Source of the DNA: Nymphaea colorata
Taxonomy: Eukaryota; Streptophyta; Magnoliopsida; Nymphaeales; Nymphaeaceae
Reading direction: 5' to 3'
NCBI RefSeq assembly: GCF_008831285.2
Contig: NC_045146.1
Location: forward strand, 744,001 to 808,000
DNA: 64,000 nucleotides
Shown here: positions 26,337 to 38,038 of the stretch, one piece after another
How positions within the stretch are numbered: position 1 is the first letter of the stretch
Layout: every line of letters begins with the position of its first letter
Position numbers and translations under genes: made by a program
The notes under the pieces: model-generated
The model's input: only the letters and a program-made list of their open reading frames with translations
What the model was told of the DNA's origin: nothing
Database searches by the model: none

Positions 26337-28108
26337 TACCACAGGAGATTAGATTGAAATCCGATCCGACAACTGAAACAACGACAGTTCACCATAGGAA
26401 GAGGGTTTCATACTAGCTAGTCAGTAAAAATGGAGAAGGAGCGGATATTCATGTCATTTTGCTAACCTCTTAACATTTTCCAAACACTATGAGTGAATCT
26501 GTTATGTGTAAATTAACTTTTCGAGTCTTGGTGGTAAAATGTTATATTTCAAAAGTTACAAGTGCATTTGTTAATAAAATCAAAAAGTTCAGCCACCTTT
26601 TTAAAATTATTTGAAAAAAATATATAAGGATCGGACTCGGACCAACTGTAGAACTTCAGAGGAACTTTGCAAAGGTGTGCTGGAATGCAGATGGGATCTT
26701 GTGGACCATTCTGCTGGTTTACAATGGACCAAGGAAGCCCTGCTCTTTACAATTTCATCAATTTGGCAGAACAACAAGGAAGAGATCCATGCCATGCATA
26801 GAGCATCTGTTGTGAATGATGCAAATGCAGGGCATCCTAGCCCCCATTATGCATTCAGCCCTTGGGAATGCCAGAATAAGATATCCCATTCCTGGATATC
26901 CCAGGACAACAACACAAATATCCCCTTAGGCTTTCTAAGAAGTTCGCCATTGATAGATCGGTCTCAACGTAAAGCAGTTAACAATCTTCAACATTGAAGG
27001 CTGGCTGAGTTATTGGTAAAAGACAGAAACGAGTTCAGACCTTCAAATTAAAGGAGGTCATGATTTAACAAGTGCAGCATGTCCGTTTGCATAATCTTGA
27101 AGCTGTGTGCCACAGCTAAGCTTGCCAATCAAAATGAAAGATGAATTAATCATAAAAAATTTCTTAGGAGGAGTTCTAGCCATTGCTGTAGTTATTGTCC
27201 TCAGGTTTCTTATCTATGAAACTATGAGTTTTTCTTAGGTATTGATTGGAAAGTTTGTTTTTCCCAGGAAAATCCCAACAATTCAAAAAATTAAAAAACA
27301 AACATTATAGAAAATTTTATGATAAAATAGAGTTTTTTTTATCAATTCTCTTACAAAAATATTGACCAAAACTCAAATAATTATTAAAATACGAAAGCAA
27401 CTTAAAAATGAAATATTTACAAAAACTTCTGACAATGAATATAACCAAAAGGAAAATGTGATAGAAGCATGACACTTTTGTTTCACTATTTTTTTTTTCA
27501 AAATATTGTGACTTACCCTGGCCCTTTCACTGTTTTTCTTTAATTTTCCCATTCTTTACAATTTTTTAAAAAATGATGATACTTGTGACAATGGTTCTAA
27601 CCATTTCACCAATTTGGGTTAAGATACATCTTTGCATAAGAAAAAATGTGTCACGGCTTACAGCAAAATCAGTGACAGAAGTGGCATAAAACAAAGTCCT
27701 AAGCTTTCTTTTACATCTCCCTCAACCACAGCAACTAATGGCTCCTTCACCATGCCCTCAACAGATACCAGTTTAGAATGAATACACCTGTTTTTTAATC
27801 AAGTGACTTGAGATAGGTGATCCTGTCCAATGTTATTTGATGATCCGACATTGCTAATAATGCCATGATAATAGTGAAGCATAATTATCGCCTAGCTGCT
27901 GCTAAGTAATGCAGGACAACAATCAAACAGCACATAAATTCTATTCTAAATCCATAACAGACAACAAGATACCATGTCCCAACCCACATAAGAAAGAGAG
28001 AGAGTGAAAAAGAGAGAGGCCCCTACAAATTGCTCTCCAAAGAGTTCCTCAATAAGCAGACACAAGGCTTTAGGGGATAATCCAAAGAACAATCAAACAA
28101 AGAACTAA
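24715..28108. other. Intergenic, AT-rich; possible 5' UTR side of the lipase gene
   Basis: No coding gene seen. It contains the compound CA/GA microsatellite at 26259-26333. Short frames, for example near 25705-26010 and 26611-26997, have no recognisable domain. Confidence 0.4.
26259..26333 (+). repeat. Compound microsatellite (CA)n(GA)n
   Basis: An uninterrupted CA run passes directly into a GA run. Confidence 0.97.
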
Positions 28109-28449
28109 GTCACATGGGTACTTCAGTAAGGTCCACGTACCCGTGTCGCCGTACCCGTACCCAAAATGGGTACTTTGACACTTAGGTACCTATAGATTCA
28201 AACTGCTTAATTTTACTTTGATTTAATTTTTTTCACGTTACTTTTTATTTTATTCTTTGGATGTGAAAATTCGATTGATATTCATATTTGACTAGGGGGC
28301 TGCTTGGTTGTCCATATGTTTAAAGTCTTTCATAGGTTTATTAAATACACTGCTACAAGAGTCGTTGATGTATATTTTCTATGTTATTTATTTGTTTATA
28401 TTGATGTATTTTCTTTATTTTGATACATATTTTCTAAGTATTTCTTATT

Positions 28450-28483
<34 letters not shown>

Positions 28484-28583
28484 GGCCGTACCCCCGCACC
28501 CAAGTTTTTTGAAAATGGTCAGTACCCCTACCCGCACCGGTACCCGCACCAGCACCCGTACCCGTACCTATACCTATGTGACA
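28109..28583. mobile_element. TIR element with GTACCC-rich arms
   Basis: It opens GTCACATGGGTAC and closes TACCTATGTGAC, an imperfect inverted pair. Both arms are packed with GTACCCGTACCC-type words, and the AT-rich centre holds a (TA)n run at about 28451-28481. No coding frame. Probably a non-autonomous DNA transposon; superfamily not assigned. Confidence 0.5.
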
Positions 28584-31500
28584 TAGACTAAGAATAATGA
28601 TAGCCATAGTAATGTAACTAGTATAATAATGCCGATGAACATGACAGGTTCAAAGATGAATGCAACATAAGACACTTGGAAAATGCACCAGGAGCTAGTG
28701 CAGGTTAGTTGCTGCTCCAGTTTGCTAAAATTGAATCACGAGCAAGTTGCAGTAAAACATACTTTGTGCATCCTATTCAACCTTGAGTCAAGTTCAATGT
28801 AATCAAAAATCACAAAAACACAGATTCATCAACTAATTCTCATAAATCTTCTATAATTTACGTATTTGTATATGTTTTATTTTTTATTTTGTTTTTTTAA
28901 TTAAAAAAATACCACATCTTCATCTCTCTCTTTTTTTCAAAAAAAGCCACACCAGCACTTCCAGCTGCACCTACGTGTAGCATTACATGCCTCAAAACTT
29001 AAACATCTTATAGATTAGGTAAAATCCCAACAACTTGTTGAATATTACAGCAACACGTTGTTTTTTCTAAAGAAAATCATAATAAGTCATAGAAATATTT
29101 AAATTTCATAAAATTATAAAATTGACACAATGAAAATTTCGAGCAACATAACCAACTTTTGAAATGATCAGACCATAAATCCAATGCATCAATAAATCCT
29201 ACCTATAGAGATATAGCTTTTTCACATTATGCATTACCCTTCATAGAACAATAGGAGGCACATCAGTTCATTCATCTCAGATAGTCGAGTGAATTTGAAT
29301 TACAAAGAATCTGCTGTGGGCCGAGAATTTGGAGGCATATACAGCCCGCAGAAGCAAATCTTGTTCACACATTGATTCTAGAGATAATTTGCCATTTGTG
29401 ATTCCATTGCTTTCACAAAAGAATGAATTTGAAATATCTCGTTTTAACCTCATATAACCTTATCTACTGATTGTTTTCATACTGCTACTATTCAGTCAGA
29501 AGCGACGGTATGGACCTTAACATAGGACTGAAGCATTTATTTGCAAAAGGAAGGAATTTTCCTTGTTGGGATTGAAATAGTAAACCTGCTCCCGATAATC
29601 AGATAAATGAAGTCAAAAGGGAAATTCTGACTAGACCAAGCCACAAGCTGCATTGACTCCATGAAAGGAAAAAAGTTCAACTCTGAAATTCTTCAATCAA
29701 AGAGTTATTAGTCTCCTGGTTTTCTCTTGGTTTGACTATCCTGTCAGACAATCCTTGGATGACTTTATACAAGGAAGAACCAAGACCAATATAGTCTAAC
29801 CAATACTTTCAGTTTCAGCTTCTCATCATGCTTCACAATCATCTTATGATGAAAATGGGGAGTGATACAAGGATGCACAGATATACTCAAGGAAAAAAAA
29901 AACAGGAAAAAGCTGGAATTAGGGTCACCTGCAAATGGCAAAAGCTCCCCACTAGACCCTTTACGTAAAAATAAGGGTAAAGAGCAATCTTTCTTACTCT
30001 GTCACAATACAGATCCCATACATCAAACGGTTAATGACTTTAACTAGAACTGCAAACTCTCCATAATGTGGAAAAGGGCGGATGCTAGGTAAAGCAGTGA
30101 GTTATTCCCCTTCAAAGAGCCGGATGAGGGGAGACATCAACAGCCTAACCAAGATATCCCTATCCTCTCAAACCAAAAGCTCAAGTTAAGAATATACCCT
30201 GATCTTTCTCATTAACATTCAAATAAGCCATATGGAATTAGAAATAAACCTCCAAGTTAGGTCAATAGCTTTCTCTATTCATGTGTCTCCCAAGACGCTC
30301 ACTGTTTATGGACGGCAGGTAATTGTTGTTGGACGTCCTCCTCTTTTCTGATCAAACATCTCTATTAACGTCAGTCCATTTAGGTGATTAGGCCTTAGCA
30401 CTACTTCCTGGTTGTGTTGCTTGCTGTTTTACTAGCAGTCGTGCTTTTGTCTATTGGAGCTTCCCTTTTCCTTTTTCTCATTAAAGCTCCCATGGTAGCT
30501 ACTCACCAAGCTAGAGGGAAAAAGGAGATGATGTTCTGTTGCGGTTGTTCAATTACATTTTAGAATCAACACAGAAAGAGACGAACATTGTGCAAGAAAC
30601 TAACGAAAAGTCATCCCACACCTTCACTTTTCAACCTGAAAATCAGAAAGCAAGTTAACTTTGACAACCACCAACAGTTGCATCAGATGAATCTCTCTCT
30701 ATACCTTGTTTTATATATTGCCTTATAACTCCCCGTTTTCTTCAATTGCATTGTGAATCTAACCCTCGAGTAAAAAAGTACCACAGCTAACACCAAAACC
30801 AAAAGGATGAATGAAAGGAAAATTTCTTAAACAGACATCGACAGACATGATCAACCATTTACTTCGGACGACCAATAGTCATACTTCTTTGAACAGTATC
30901 AGCTTTGAAACAAGTGCCCGGAAGTTTTGTCGCATTGTCTTCAATACAAGATCACGGAACTTAGCTCTTAATGGATCCCTTCAAACCACATGAATCAAAT
31001 CAAATTTCACCAAAGCGATTGACCAATAAAGATTTTGCTGCAGGAAACCCCAAAAAAATCCAAAACAGACGAAAGGAAAACAACTTTTTTGCAATGTTCA
31101 TGTTGGGGATCTTCCTAGTTCTTCCTAGTCACAGGAACATAAAGAGCGACAACAGTTTTGAAATAGAAAATTTAGAGACTAATCAACTATCAAACCTTAC
31201 TGGCATTAACGAGAAAATGAGTTTCATCTTACAGATCGAAAAGCATTATCACAACTTGCTACGAACCCGTGATCTTTCTTCAGCCAAAGAAATGCAGGAA
31301 TCCAGGAACATATCACCGTCACTGCAAACCGGAAGCAGATGGCTTACAATGACTCCGCAATGAGAAACAATGTTGCACCAACGCAACAAAATGCAGGTCC
31401 ATGAGAAAGTCCAAAGAAAGAAGAAGACGGGAAGGAGTAAGGAAATGGAAAGATGTGGTCAACCCACTTTCATAAACTAGAGAAATCGCTTACTCACACG

Positions 31501-32150
31501 CCAAAATAAATCATGTGTGTAGACATTCTATAAATTTTTGGGACTTTTTTCTTCGGTAAGTAAGGTAAAAGATGGAACATACCAAATTTATTAAAATGAA
31601 ATGTGAATAGTTTTCAACCAGTACTTCCCGAGCTGCGTCATTGCCCCAAGCGCAAGAAATTGAATGATTTAAAGCAGCAATAAATGTTTCTTTCCTTTCT
31701 GTATTTGTAATAGCGATAAAATGCGACAATTGTTTTTAAGCCCATTTTCTTGAAATGCAGTGCTTGCATTCAGCCTCTTAGGTGCCTTTCAATTTCGAAC
31801 GTTGGCTCTGAATAATTGTTTTGTAGAGGGCTTTTGCAGTATGGTCCTTACTTTCGGGCCATATTGTAAAGTAGTCGCTGCTTACCTTTTGAGTAACACC
31901 TTTTATTTGGAACTCATACTTTTGAAGTCTTCTCCTTTTGGCAGATTTAATCGTTCAGATGTAGCCATTACACCCAACATTATGAAAATTACAAGCTTTT
32001 CTTCTAAGTAAGATTTTATAAGAAAAAAAAACTTGCTCATACATTTCCAAAACCTTTATACAAAATTAGTCATACATTGACAAGAATCTTCAATGTGTTT
32101 ACAACTAGTCCTACCAGAAAAATGCCATTGGCCGCAGCTTAAGAGCTGAT
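28584..32150. other. Intergenic, no gene supported
   Basis: The stretch is AT-rich with short chance frames. Around 31230-31450 the minus strand has a pyrimidine-rich run followed by a possible GTAAGA donor, which could be a distant non-coding exon of the 23-kb lipase gene. Nothing else supports that. Confidence 0.35.
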
Positions 32151-32151
32151 T

Positions 32152-32400
32152 GCCACATGAATTAATTTTGAGATCTAGTTGTATGCACACAACAAATATA
32201 CACTGAAGGAAAAAAAAAAAAAAGGTTAGAGTAATCTAGAAAACTTTCATAAAATATATATATTTTAAACTGTTAACTTCTTCATCACCCTTTTTTGTCC
32301 TCATAAAAAGGCTCCCTTTTTTACTTGGACAAGGGTATTTTGGTCCTTACACACCCATGTGCGCAAAGGTGTGTACGTAACTAGTTTCAGTTCATTTTAA
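32152..32400. repeat. Dispersed repeat, sister of 44890-45105
   Basis: Shared landmarks in the same order are a poly-A run, a GGGTATTTTxGTCxTTACACACCC stretch and a closing GTGTGxxxxACGTAACxAGTTTC. The matching flanks suggest a MITE-like element. Non-coding. Confidence 0.5.
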
Positions 32401-32889
32401 TTAACCATGGCTAATGGGCATGTCTGTTATTGTAAACAAATGGTCATACTCTGTAAACTATCATTATGATGAAATAGAACAAACTCAAGAGAATATTAGC
32501 AAGGGCAAACCACTTTTTAATGACATTATTTCAATCTCAAACAAGTCATCGCCTTTCTGAACATTAACAAATATAATTGGTGCCTAATTGTTGGGCGATT
32601 GTATTTTTCTTCTCTTCCACTTTAATAACTATTTCTAATTCTTGCAGCACTTCCAACTTGCCCTTCATTAGTTCATTTAAGAGCTACCAAAATTATTATT
32701 ATGGAAGGGGTTTACTTTTAGCAATAGTATTGTGGAAGCTGTCACATACGTAATCAGATTCTCTCCATGCTTACGCTTGTTGCTATTAGAAAACTAACCA
32801 TTTCCAAGCAAGTGGCCATATATCCCTAAGTAATATTGATATTGTACTTGCAATTTACGTTTGTAGTTAACACAAACAACGTTATTAGA

Positions 32890-33360
32890 TTGAATAGCTT
32901 AAACATTTGTTTAAGCTATTCTGAATGTCCACCTAAAATGTAAACAATTAATATGGTCATGTCATACACCAATTTGTCCATATATATATATATATATATA
33001 TATATATGGGTGAGCATGAGAAGTATTGGATCCTGTTACCAACAAGAAAGTCGAAGCTTCCAGTCTTTCCTCATCTCCTTAGTTTCTGTTTTTTATGTCT
33101 CGAGTAGAATGCCCATATTATGTTTCAGCTTGTATATAGTGTCTTTCTTTTGTAGCATAGCACATTGGTGACATGAAGATATTGCTTACCACCCACACAC
33201 GACTATAGTAGTAGCATAAATCTGCCATCAGAAAAGGAAAACAACCCATGACATTTATATATGATTAATTTGTATACGGTTTAGTTTGCAAAATTGAGTC
33301 CAACATCACTACCTAGGTTGCTCTAGAACCACAAAATGTTCGTAAAATATGGCTCTCACC
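32890..33360. repeat. Fragment related to the 3' flanks of the lipase copies
   Basis: AATGTCCACCTAAAATGT is followed by a TA run (about 32980-33007) and then by AAAATTGAGTCCAACAT and CTACCTAGGTT words. The same order occurs at 44490-44740, and the last part also at 59095-59140. It is a dispersed or duplicated non-coding block. Confidence 0.5.
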
Positions 33361-34000
33361 ATTCCTGAATTTGATTAATATTTTCTACTGGAATTAAAAA
33401 ACATTTGATGTCCTAATCTAATTAAGAAAGCATTGCTTTTAAGAACTGATGCAGCCCAGCGGTGGTCAAAATCCAGCATAGACGAAATTACAGATCGGTA
33501 GTACTTAGCTCTTTCATCATAGGTGGTGGATATTTTTTAAATTTTCTTTCCAGCTTCTCCCTGTTTCCTACATACGTTGCATCAAATTGTGATGTGATTC
33601 CCCAAGGAGTGATATGATTTCCCAAGCAATGGATGGTAGCGGGGCTGCTAGGTGTTCAGTTTCAGTTTCAATTCTCCGCTTTCAGGCGTCAAACACTCTC
33701 TCTATGCTAAGAAAAAGACACCATCTTATCCTAAAACATTGAAAGCAGCAATAAAAAGAAAAAAAAAAAGGCAAAGGGATTTGGGCCTTTGCTTTGGTGG
33801 TAAGATTTCCTCTCGCTCACCTAAAAAAATCTATTTACTGTTATAAATCGTGAGAGCGCTTTTGCCAGCATGATCATGGGCATTTTGAAGCAAAAAGCAG
33901 ATAAATTTTTTCACATCATTTGAAAGTATTTTGATGATTACATGTCTCAGCTGGGTCATGGGAGGTCACATCATTACAAAACCCAGGAATATGCTTGGAT

Positions 34001-34027
34001 ACTTGAAAGTAAATGTCACTTTCAAAT
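34001..34027 (+). promoter_or_regulatory. Small stem-loop upstream of the viral primer site
   Basis: TTGAAAGT (34003-34010) and ACTTTCAA (34018-34025) form a perfect 8-bp stem with a 7-nt loop, 35 nt before the primer-binding site. A structured leader is expected here, but the function is inferred. Confidence 0.4.
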
Positions 34028-34059
34028 CACAGGCAAAAGTAGGTCGCGAGTGGAAAATT

Positions 34060-34072
34060 TGGTATAAGAGCC
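34060..34072 (+). promoter_or_regulatory. tRNA-Met primer-binding site of the caulimovirid
   Basis: Reads TGGTATAAGAGCC, one base off the TGGTATCAGAGCC complement of initiator tRNA-Met that primes minus-strand synthesis in the family. It marks the conventional first position of the genome. Confidence 0.8.
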
Positions 34073-34110
34073 TGAGAGTATTGTAACTACATAGTCTAGT
34101 TAGTAGTCTC

Positions 34111-34209
34111 ATGGAGTTTGTTTCGGAGACAAGCAGTAGTAAGCTATCATCAACCTCGTCAGGGATTGATGAAATAACTGTAAGTATGTTTGCTTTAATT
34201 ATGAAATAA
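34111..34209 (+). CDS. Small leader ORF containing a splice-donor-like site
   Basis: A 32-codon frame, serine-rich, just after the primer site, where other caulimovirids also place small ORFs. GTAAGTATG occurs inside it at 34180, a strong plant donor match. A candidate acceptor, GTGTAG, follows near 34260. Splicing from the leader is known in some caulimovirids (RTBV, CaMV), but here it is only suggested. Confidence 0.35.
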   Translation: MEFVSETSSSKLSSTSSGIDEITVSMFALIMK

Positions 34210-34481
34210 AGTGTTAGTTTTCCTTACGAGTATGTATTAACATTTTGATCTTCATGCATGTGTAGAGTAGTATTAATTTCTGTCAATTGTTTAAGTTGAA
34301 GTTCACCTGAGTTCGCTTATATGACTGAATGGGAAAAGAGGAATCTGAATGTGTAACCCAAGAGGGAAAGACCGCAAACGAGTACCCACAAAGGCAGAGG
34401 CCGATCGGGGAAAGTGAGATGGTCATGTCATGAGGGAAACACAGTAAGGATGAGTCTTGAGCCTATCAGATCATATAAAGG

Positions 34482-34727
34482 ATGAAGGTTATTTCAAGTT
34501 ATTGCAATCCGATAGATTATAGGACACAAAGCACATACATGTCAATGGAAATGTTTGCACTTCTCGGACACGAAAGCCCTTCACAAAATATGGACAAAAC
34601 AGAATTTGAAAAAATATTGTATGACTTAAAAATAATTTTGAAAAATCAGAAACGTATAAGTAATCAACTCACTGGTATCTTAAGAACCATAGATCAAAAG
34701 AAACCCGAAATCCAAAAAGTAGAATGA
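34482..34727 (+). CDS. Caulimovirid small ORF of unknown function
   Basis: An 81-codon frame in the viral leader-proximal region. The C-terminal half (about residues 36-80) is charged, with a heptad-like pattern of Leu/Ile, so a short coiled coil is possible. No known domain is recognised. Codon use is A-rich like the rest of the virus and unlike the host genes. Confidence 0.45.
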   Translation: MKVISSYCNPIDYRTQSTYMSMEMFALLGHESPSQNMDKTEFEKILYDLKIILKNQKRISNQLTGILRTIDQKKPEIQKVE

Positions 34728-34840
34728 TAACCAGAAAAACTGTATATTTCAAACCAGATAGTTAAAAGAGAGATAAAATACCTAACAACTATGTATAACC
34801 GAGACCTAATTATTGGAAGAGTCATAACAGAGTCATTTAT

Positions 34841-35005
34841 ATGAACAAATCAGAATACGAAATTGATTCCAAGAAAACTTTTGTATTCGGACAGAAATGC
34901 CGAATAATTGAAACAAACTTAGAAAGAAAATTTTTAGAGTTAAATCAGGATGACATGTACCTAATACTATATGACGAAGAAACATACCGAAACAATACTA
35001 GATAG
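34841..35005 (+). CDS. Caulimovirid small ORF of unknown function (54 residues)
   Basis: A short frame beginning MNKSEYEIDSKK that overlaps the start of the coiled-coil ORF in another frame by 35 nt. The spacing and base composition fit a viral ORF or the remains of a longer one. No domain is seen. Confidence 0.3.
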   Translation: MNKSEYEIDSKKTFVFGQKCRIIETNLERKFLELNQDDMYLILYDEETYRNNTR

Positions 35006-35561
35006 GATAAGAAGACTTAACGAGGAAAACAAGCCTAAGCCTAAATTGAAGACGTGGCAATATGAAGATTGCCCTGCTGATCAAGAACAGTCGGTGCAAA
35101 GTTGCGCAGCGCGTCTGGAAGATAAAATGGATAAAGTTATAGAACTATTAGAAAAATTAATAGATAAAATAGACCAGAAGTTTGAACAAAGAAATAAAAA
35201 ATTAGATCAAGTGTTAGATAATTTGCAAAAACACAGAGAGATAAATATGGTAAAAACAAATAGTATACGAGACTTAGAAACAGAAGACGAGATTGAAACA
35301 GAAAACTACGAACCAAGTATAACTTATACAGAATTGATGAACCAAGGAGAAAACGAGTCAATAACAGACATGGAAATAAATATGAACACAACTCCTAAAG
35401 AAGCGATAAAAATTAAAGAAGAATATCCAGCAGGTCCAAGAACACATAAAGAAAATCCGAGTAGAAATAGACACCATGATGACTATAGTAAAAGTGAAAG
35501 ATGGGAAAGAATTTGGAAATCTAGGCTAAAAATAAAAATTGAAGAAAAAGAATGGAAATAA
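34971..35561 (+). CDS. Caulimovirid coiled-coil protein (N-terminal part of the coat ORF, or virion-associated-like)
   Basis: A 196-residue frame. Residues about 45-85 form a clear coiled coil (MDKVIELLEKLIDKI and onward), followed by an acidic stretch and then a basic C-terminus. The TAA at 35559-35561 is followed in the same frame by 21 open codons and then by the coat ORF at 35625. The two may therefore have been one polyprotein split by one stop. Alternatively this is a separate virion-associated-type protein. Function is inferred from position and coiled coil only. Confidence 0.55.
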   Translation: MTKKHTETILDRIRRLNEENKPKPKLKTWQYEDCPADQEQSVQSCAARLEDKMDKVIELLEKLIDKIDQKFEQRNKKLDQVLDNLQKHREINMVKTNSIRDLETEDEIETENYEPSITYTELMNQGENESITDMEINMNTTPKEAIKIKEEYPAGPRTHKENPSRNRHHDDYSKSERWERIWKSRLKIKIEEKEWK

Positions 35562-35624
35562 GGAATATTAAATTTAGATAACACAAAAAACATACTAGTA
35601 TTATTACAAATATGGAAAGCAGAA

Positions 35625-36554
35625 ATGAGTAAACACATTACAGAAAGCAAAATAGAAATTAAAAATGGACCAGCGTATATAGAAAATTCATTAGTAGGAA
35701 ACGTATATTTATGGTTCGACCGGTTACCTAATTCTTCAAAAGAATCCCTAAGAGCAGACGCAGATAGTAATAGAGCGACTATTACGAACCCGTTATACAT
35801 TTCAGAAAAATACTTAGGATCTATTAAAGCAGAATTCTCGCATTTGAATATTGAAAAAATATATGAAGACCAAATAAAAATAAATGCAAGACAAAATATT
35901 TTAAATTTAGCAATATGTGACATGTGCTACTTAGAAGAGTATGTAGAACTGTTCAGTAAATATTATTACCAAGCAAGTATAACTTTAGAAGAAAAACCTA
36001 TATATTTAGATTTGTTCTTTTCAAAATTACCACCGATAGTTTATAGACAAGTAATAAAAGTGTTTCAAGAAAATAAACCAAAAGAAGATATATTAAGATC
36101 AAGAATAGAATTCCTAAGAACATGGTTCAAAACAATGTGTGAAGAATATGTAGAGTCCAAAAAACTAAAACTAATAATAAAATCACCATATAAATGTTGT
36201 GAAGAACATATTACACCTCAATTAGGATGTAAAACATATTATAAATCAAAGAAATACAATAAAAAATATAGGAAGCTCAAATATTACTATAAAAAATATA
36301 AACAATATAAGCATAAGTATCCAAAGAAAAGATACTATATTAAAAATAAAAATAAATATACCAAAAACGCAACAAGTTGTAAATGTTATAACTGTGGAAA
36401 AATAGGACATATAGCAAAAAATTGTAGACAACCTATAAAACAAAAATTAGTAAATGCAATAGAAGACGATTATATCAATATTGAAGAACTTAGTGAAATA
36501 GAGATATCCGATAATGAGACAATATACAAAACAAACAGTAGTAAAAATGAGTGA
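35625..36554 (+). CDS. Caulimovirid coat protein with CCHC zinc knuckle
   Basis: An open frame of 309 residues. The N-terminal two thirds match a caulimovirid capsid core in size and character. A strongly basic Lys/Tyr-rich tract follows (about residues 195-245) and then the RNA-binding knuckle CYNCGKIGHIAKNC at 36384-36425 (C-x2-C-x4-H-x4-C, all ligands kept). The tail after the knuckle is acidic, as in coat precursors. The stop overlaps the next ORF's ATG (36547) by 8 nt. It shares frame with the coiled-coil ORF upstream. This is one of the few viral frames without internal breaks. Confidence 0.8.
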   Translation: MSKHITESKIEIKNGPAYIENSLVGNVYLWFDRLPNSSKESLRADADSNRATITNPLYISEKYLGSIKAEFSHLNIEKIYEDQIKINARQNILNLAICDMCYLEEYVELFSKYYYQASITLEEKPIYLDLFFSKLPPIVYRQVIKVFQENKPKEDILRSRIEFLRTWFKTMCEEYVESKKLKLIIKSPYKCCEEHITPQLGCKTYYKSKKYNKKYRKLKYYYKKYKQYKHKYPKKRYYIKNKNKYTKNATSCKCYNCGKIGHIAKNCRQPIKQKLVNAIEDDYINIEELSEIEISDNETIYKTNSSKNE

Positions 36555-37479
36555 CAAAATAGAAAAACCACAAAATATTAGATACCAAGAATAGTTGACA
36601 GAAGATTACACAATACAACGAGTCATTTTTGATGAAAAAATATTCAAACAAATAGAGAACCAAGAATTGGACATTAGCACAGAAAAAATATTTGACTTTC
36701 CATTGATAAGGAAAACACCAGTAATAAAAACAATGCTTAAGAAAAAAGAAGAAGAATATTATATTATTAACCAACGAGAACATGTAATAGACATAGAACA
36801 TGCAGGATTATCTGAAGGAACAACTAGAGTACCACTTATCAGTGGACAGGAAATCCAAGAAGAACTAAAACAACTAAAAATAAAAAATTCCATGAAATAT
36901 ATATATTTTGAAGGAATAGAAATCTTAGTAAAAGCTTGTTTTAAAGAAGGTATAGATACTCCATTGAAACTTTATTTATCAAATGATAGGATAATCCACA
37001 CAACAGAGAAAGCTATAATAGCAAAAGTTAGAGGAAACCTAATTTATCAAAAACTAAAATTTATAGTAAAACCTAACTATACTATAAGTCTAACAGACAA
37101 ACACATAGATAGAAGCTTAGTATTATACTGGAATTTATCAGGAATAAAACTCGAGAAAGGCTGTAAAGTAATGACTATCAAAGGGAAAAATATTTATGTA
37201 ATAACAAATAAACATAAAATATCAGCAAAACGAAAAACAAAGGGCACAATACAAATTGACAATCCATTCAAACAATTAATAACAATAATAAACGATGATG
37301 AATCATATTACGTAGAAGATGGACAAAATGAATTACAAATTATCAATCAAAGACTAAGTATCAGTACATCAGGAGAAACTGGTCACCAAAAACAATTCCA
37401 TGTTAAAGGAACTATATACAATATAATAAAAAAAATATTAATAGATACAGGATCGAAAGAAAATTATATCACGCTATAG
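36547..37479 (+). pseudogene. Caulimovirid 30K-superfamily movement protein, one internal stop
   Basis: The ATG at 36547 overlaps the coat stop. A TAG at 36592-36594 interrupts the frame after 15 codons; the rest is open to 37479. The 30K core lies at about 36900-37150 with FKEGIDTPLKLYLSNDR and, further on, NLIYQKLKF and YTISLTD, matching the pattern seen in badnaviral and caulimoviral movement proteins. The protein should act at plasmodesmata. Near the end the frame runs into ILIDTGSKENYI, a retropepsin-like active-site motif, before a frameshift. Confidence 0.78.
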
Positions 37480-37742
37480 TATTACCAAGTGAGCATAGAT
37501 ACAAGGATATCCAGGGAAACATCATAAGAAGTATAGGGAAAGTGAGCAAGGAAATTAAGATAGCTGATTACAAGTTTGAAGTAGAATTCGAAATACAAGC
37601 ATTAAGAAATGACAGTTTAACCGGAATCATATTAGGCAACAAGTGGCTAAATAAATATGAAAATTTTAGGATTGAAAAATATACACTAGAAATTGAACAT
37701 CTAGGAAAACGCATAATAATATTAAGAAGTTTTGATGATTAG
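37480..37742 (+). pseudogene. Continuation of the protease-like segment behind the movement protein
   Basis: After the frame break near 37475 the other frame stays open to 37742 and contains GIILGNKWLNKY. This corresponds to the second half of a retropepsin fold (hydrophobic-hydrophobic-Gly before the last strand). With the DTGS motif just upstream it forms a whole protease-like domain in two frames. It is separate from the protease at the head of the RT ORF. Whether it was catalytic is unknown. Confidence 0.55.
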
Positions 37743-38037
37743 CCAAATAAATACTAAAAATTTTGAACAGGATATGAAAAGGGCATTGGATAGAGCATTA
37801 GAGAAAAAAAAAATTAGGAAAGAAAAATTAGTTAACATATTAAAGCTATATATATTAGTAAAAAGATTTATTAACAACCTAAAAGACATGGTAGAAGAAG
37901 AAGAAAGGTTGACCATACTATCAGCCTATGACAATGAGGATTATTATACAGAGGACTATACAGATTACAAAAATGACTACTATGATTATGACGATGATAT
38001 AATGTGGAGAAATATAATAAATAGAATGGAAGGATAA
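37732..38037 (+). CDS. Caulimovirid small ORF with acidic Tyr/Asp tail
   Basis: 101 residues. The ATG overlaps the upstream stop (ATGATTAG), so it sits in the tight viral ORF chain. The first half is basic, with LVKRFINNL near the middle. The second half is a run of Asp, Glu and Tyr. No known domain. The middle motif resembles VRQFINRL in the next ORF, so the two may be duplicates. Confidence 0.5.
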   Translation: MMISQINTKNFEQDMKRALDRALEKKKIRKEKLVNILKLYILVKRFINNLKDMVEEEERLTILSAYDNEDYYTEDYTDYKNDYYDYDDDIMWRNIINRMEG

Positions 38038-38038
38038 A

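Noticed and set aside
26228-26416. Frames of poly-His/Thr and Arg/Glu at the microsatellite
   Set aside because: Direct translation of the CA/GA run, not a gene.
28308-28586. A 92-codon frame with Thr/Arg repeats
   Set aside because: Made by the TA run and GTACCC words of a TIR element.
35137-36801. Minus-strand frames of Phe/Ile/Leu-rich proteins within the virus
   Set aside because: They are the complement of the A-rich viral coding strand. The membrane-protein look is a composition artefact.
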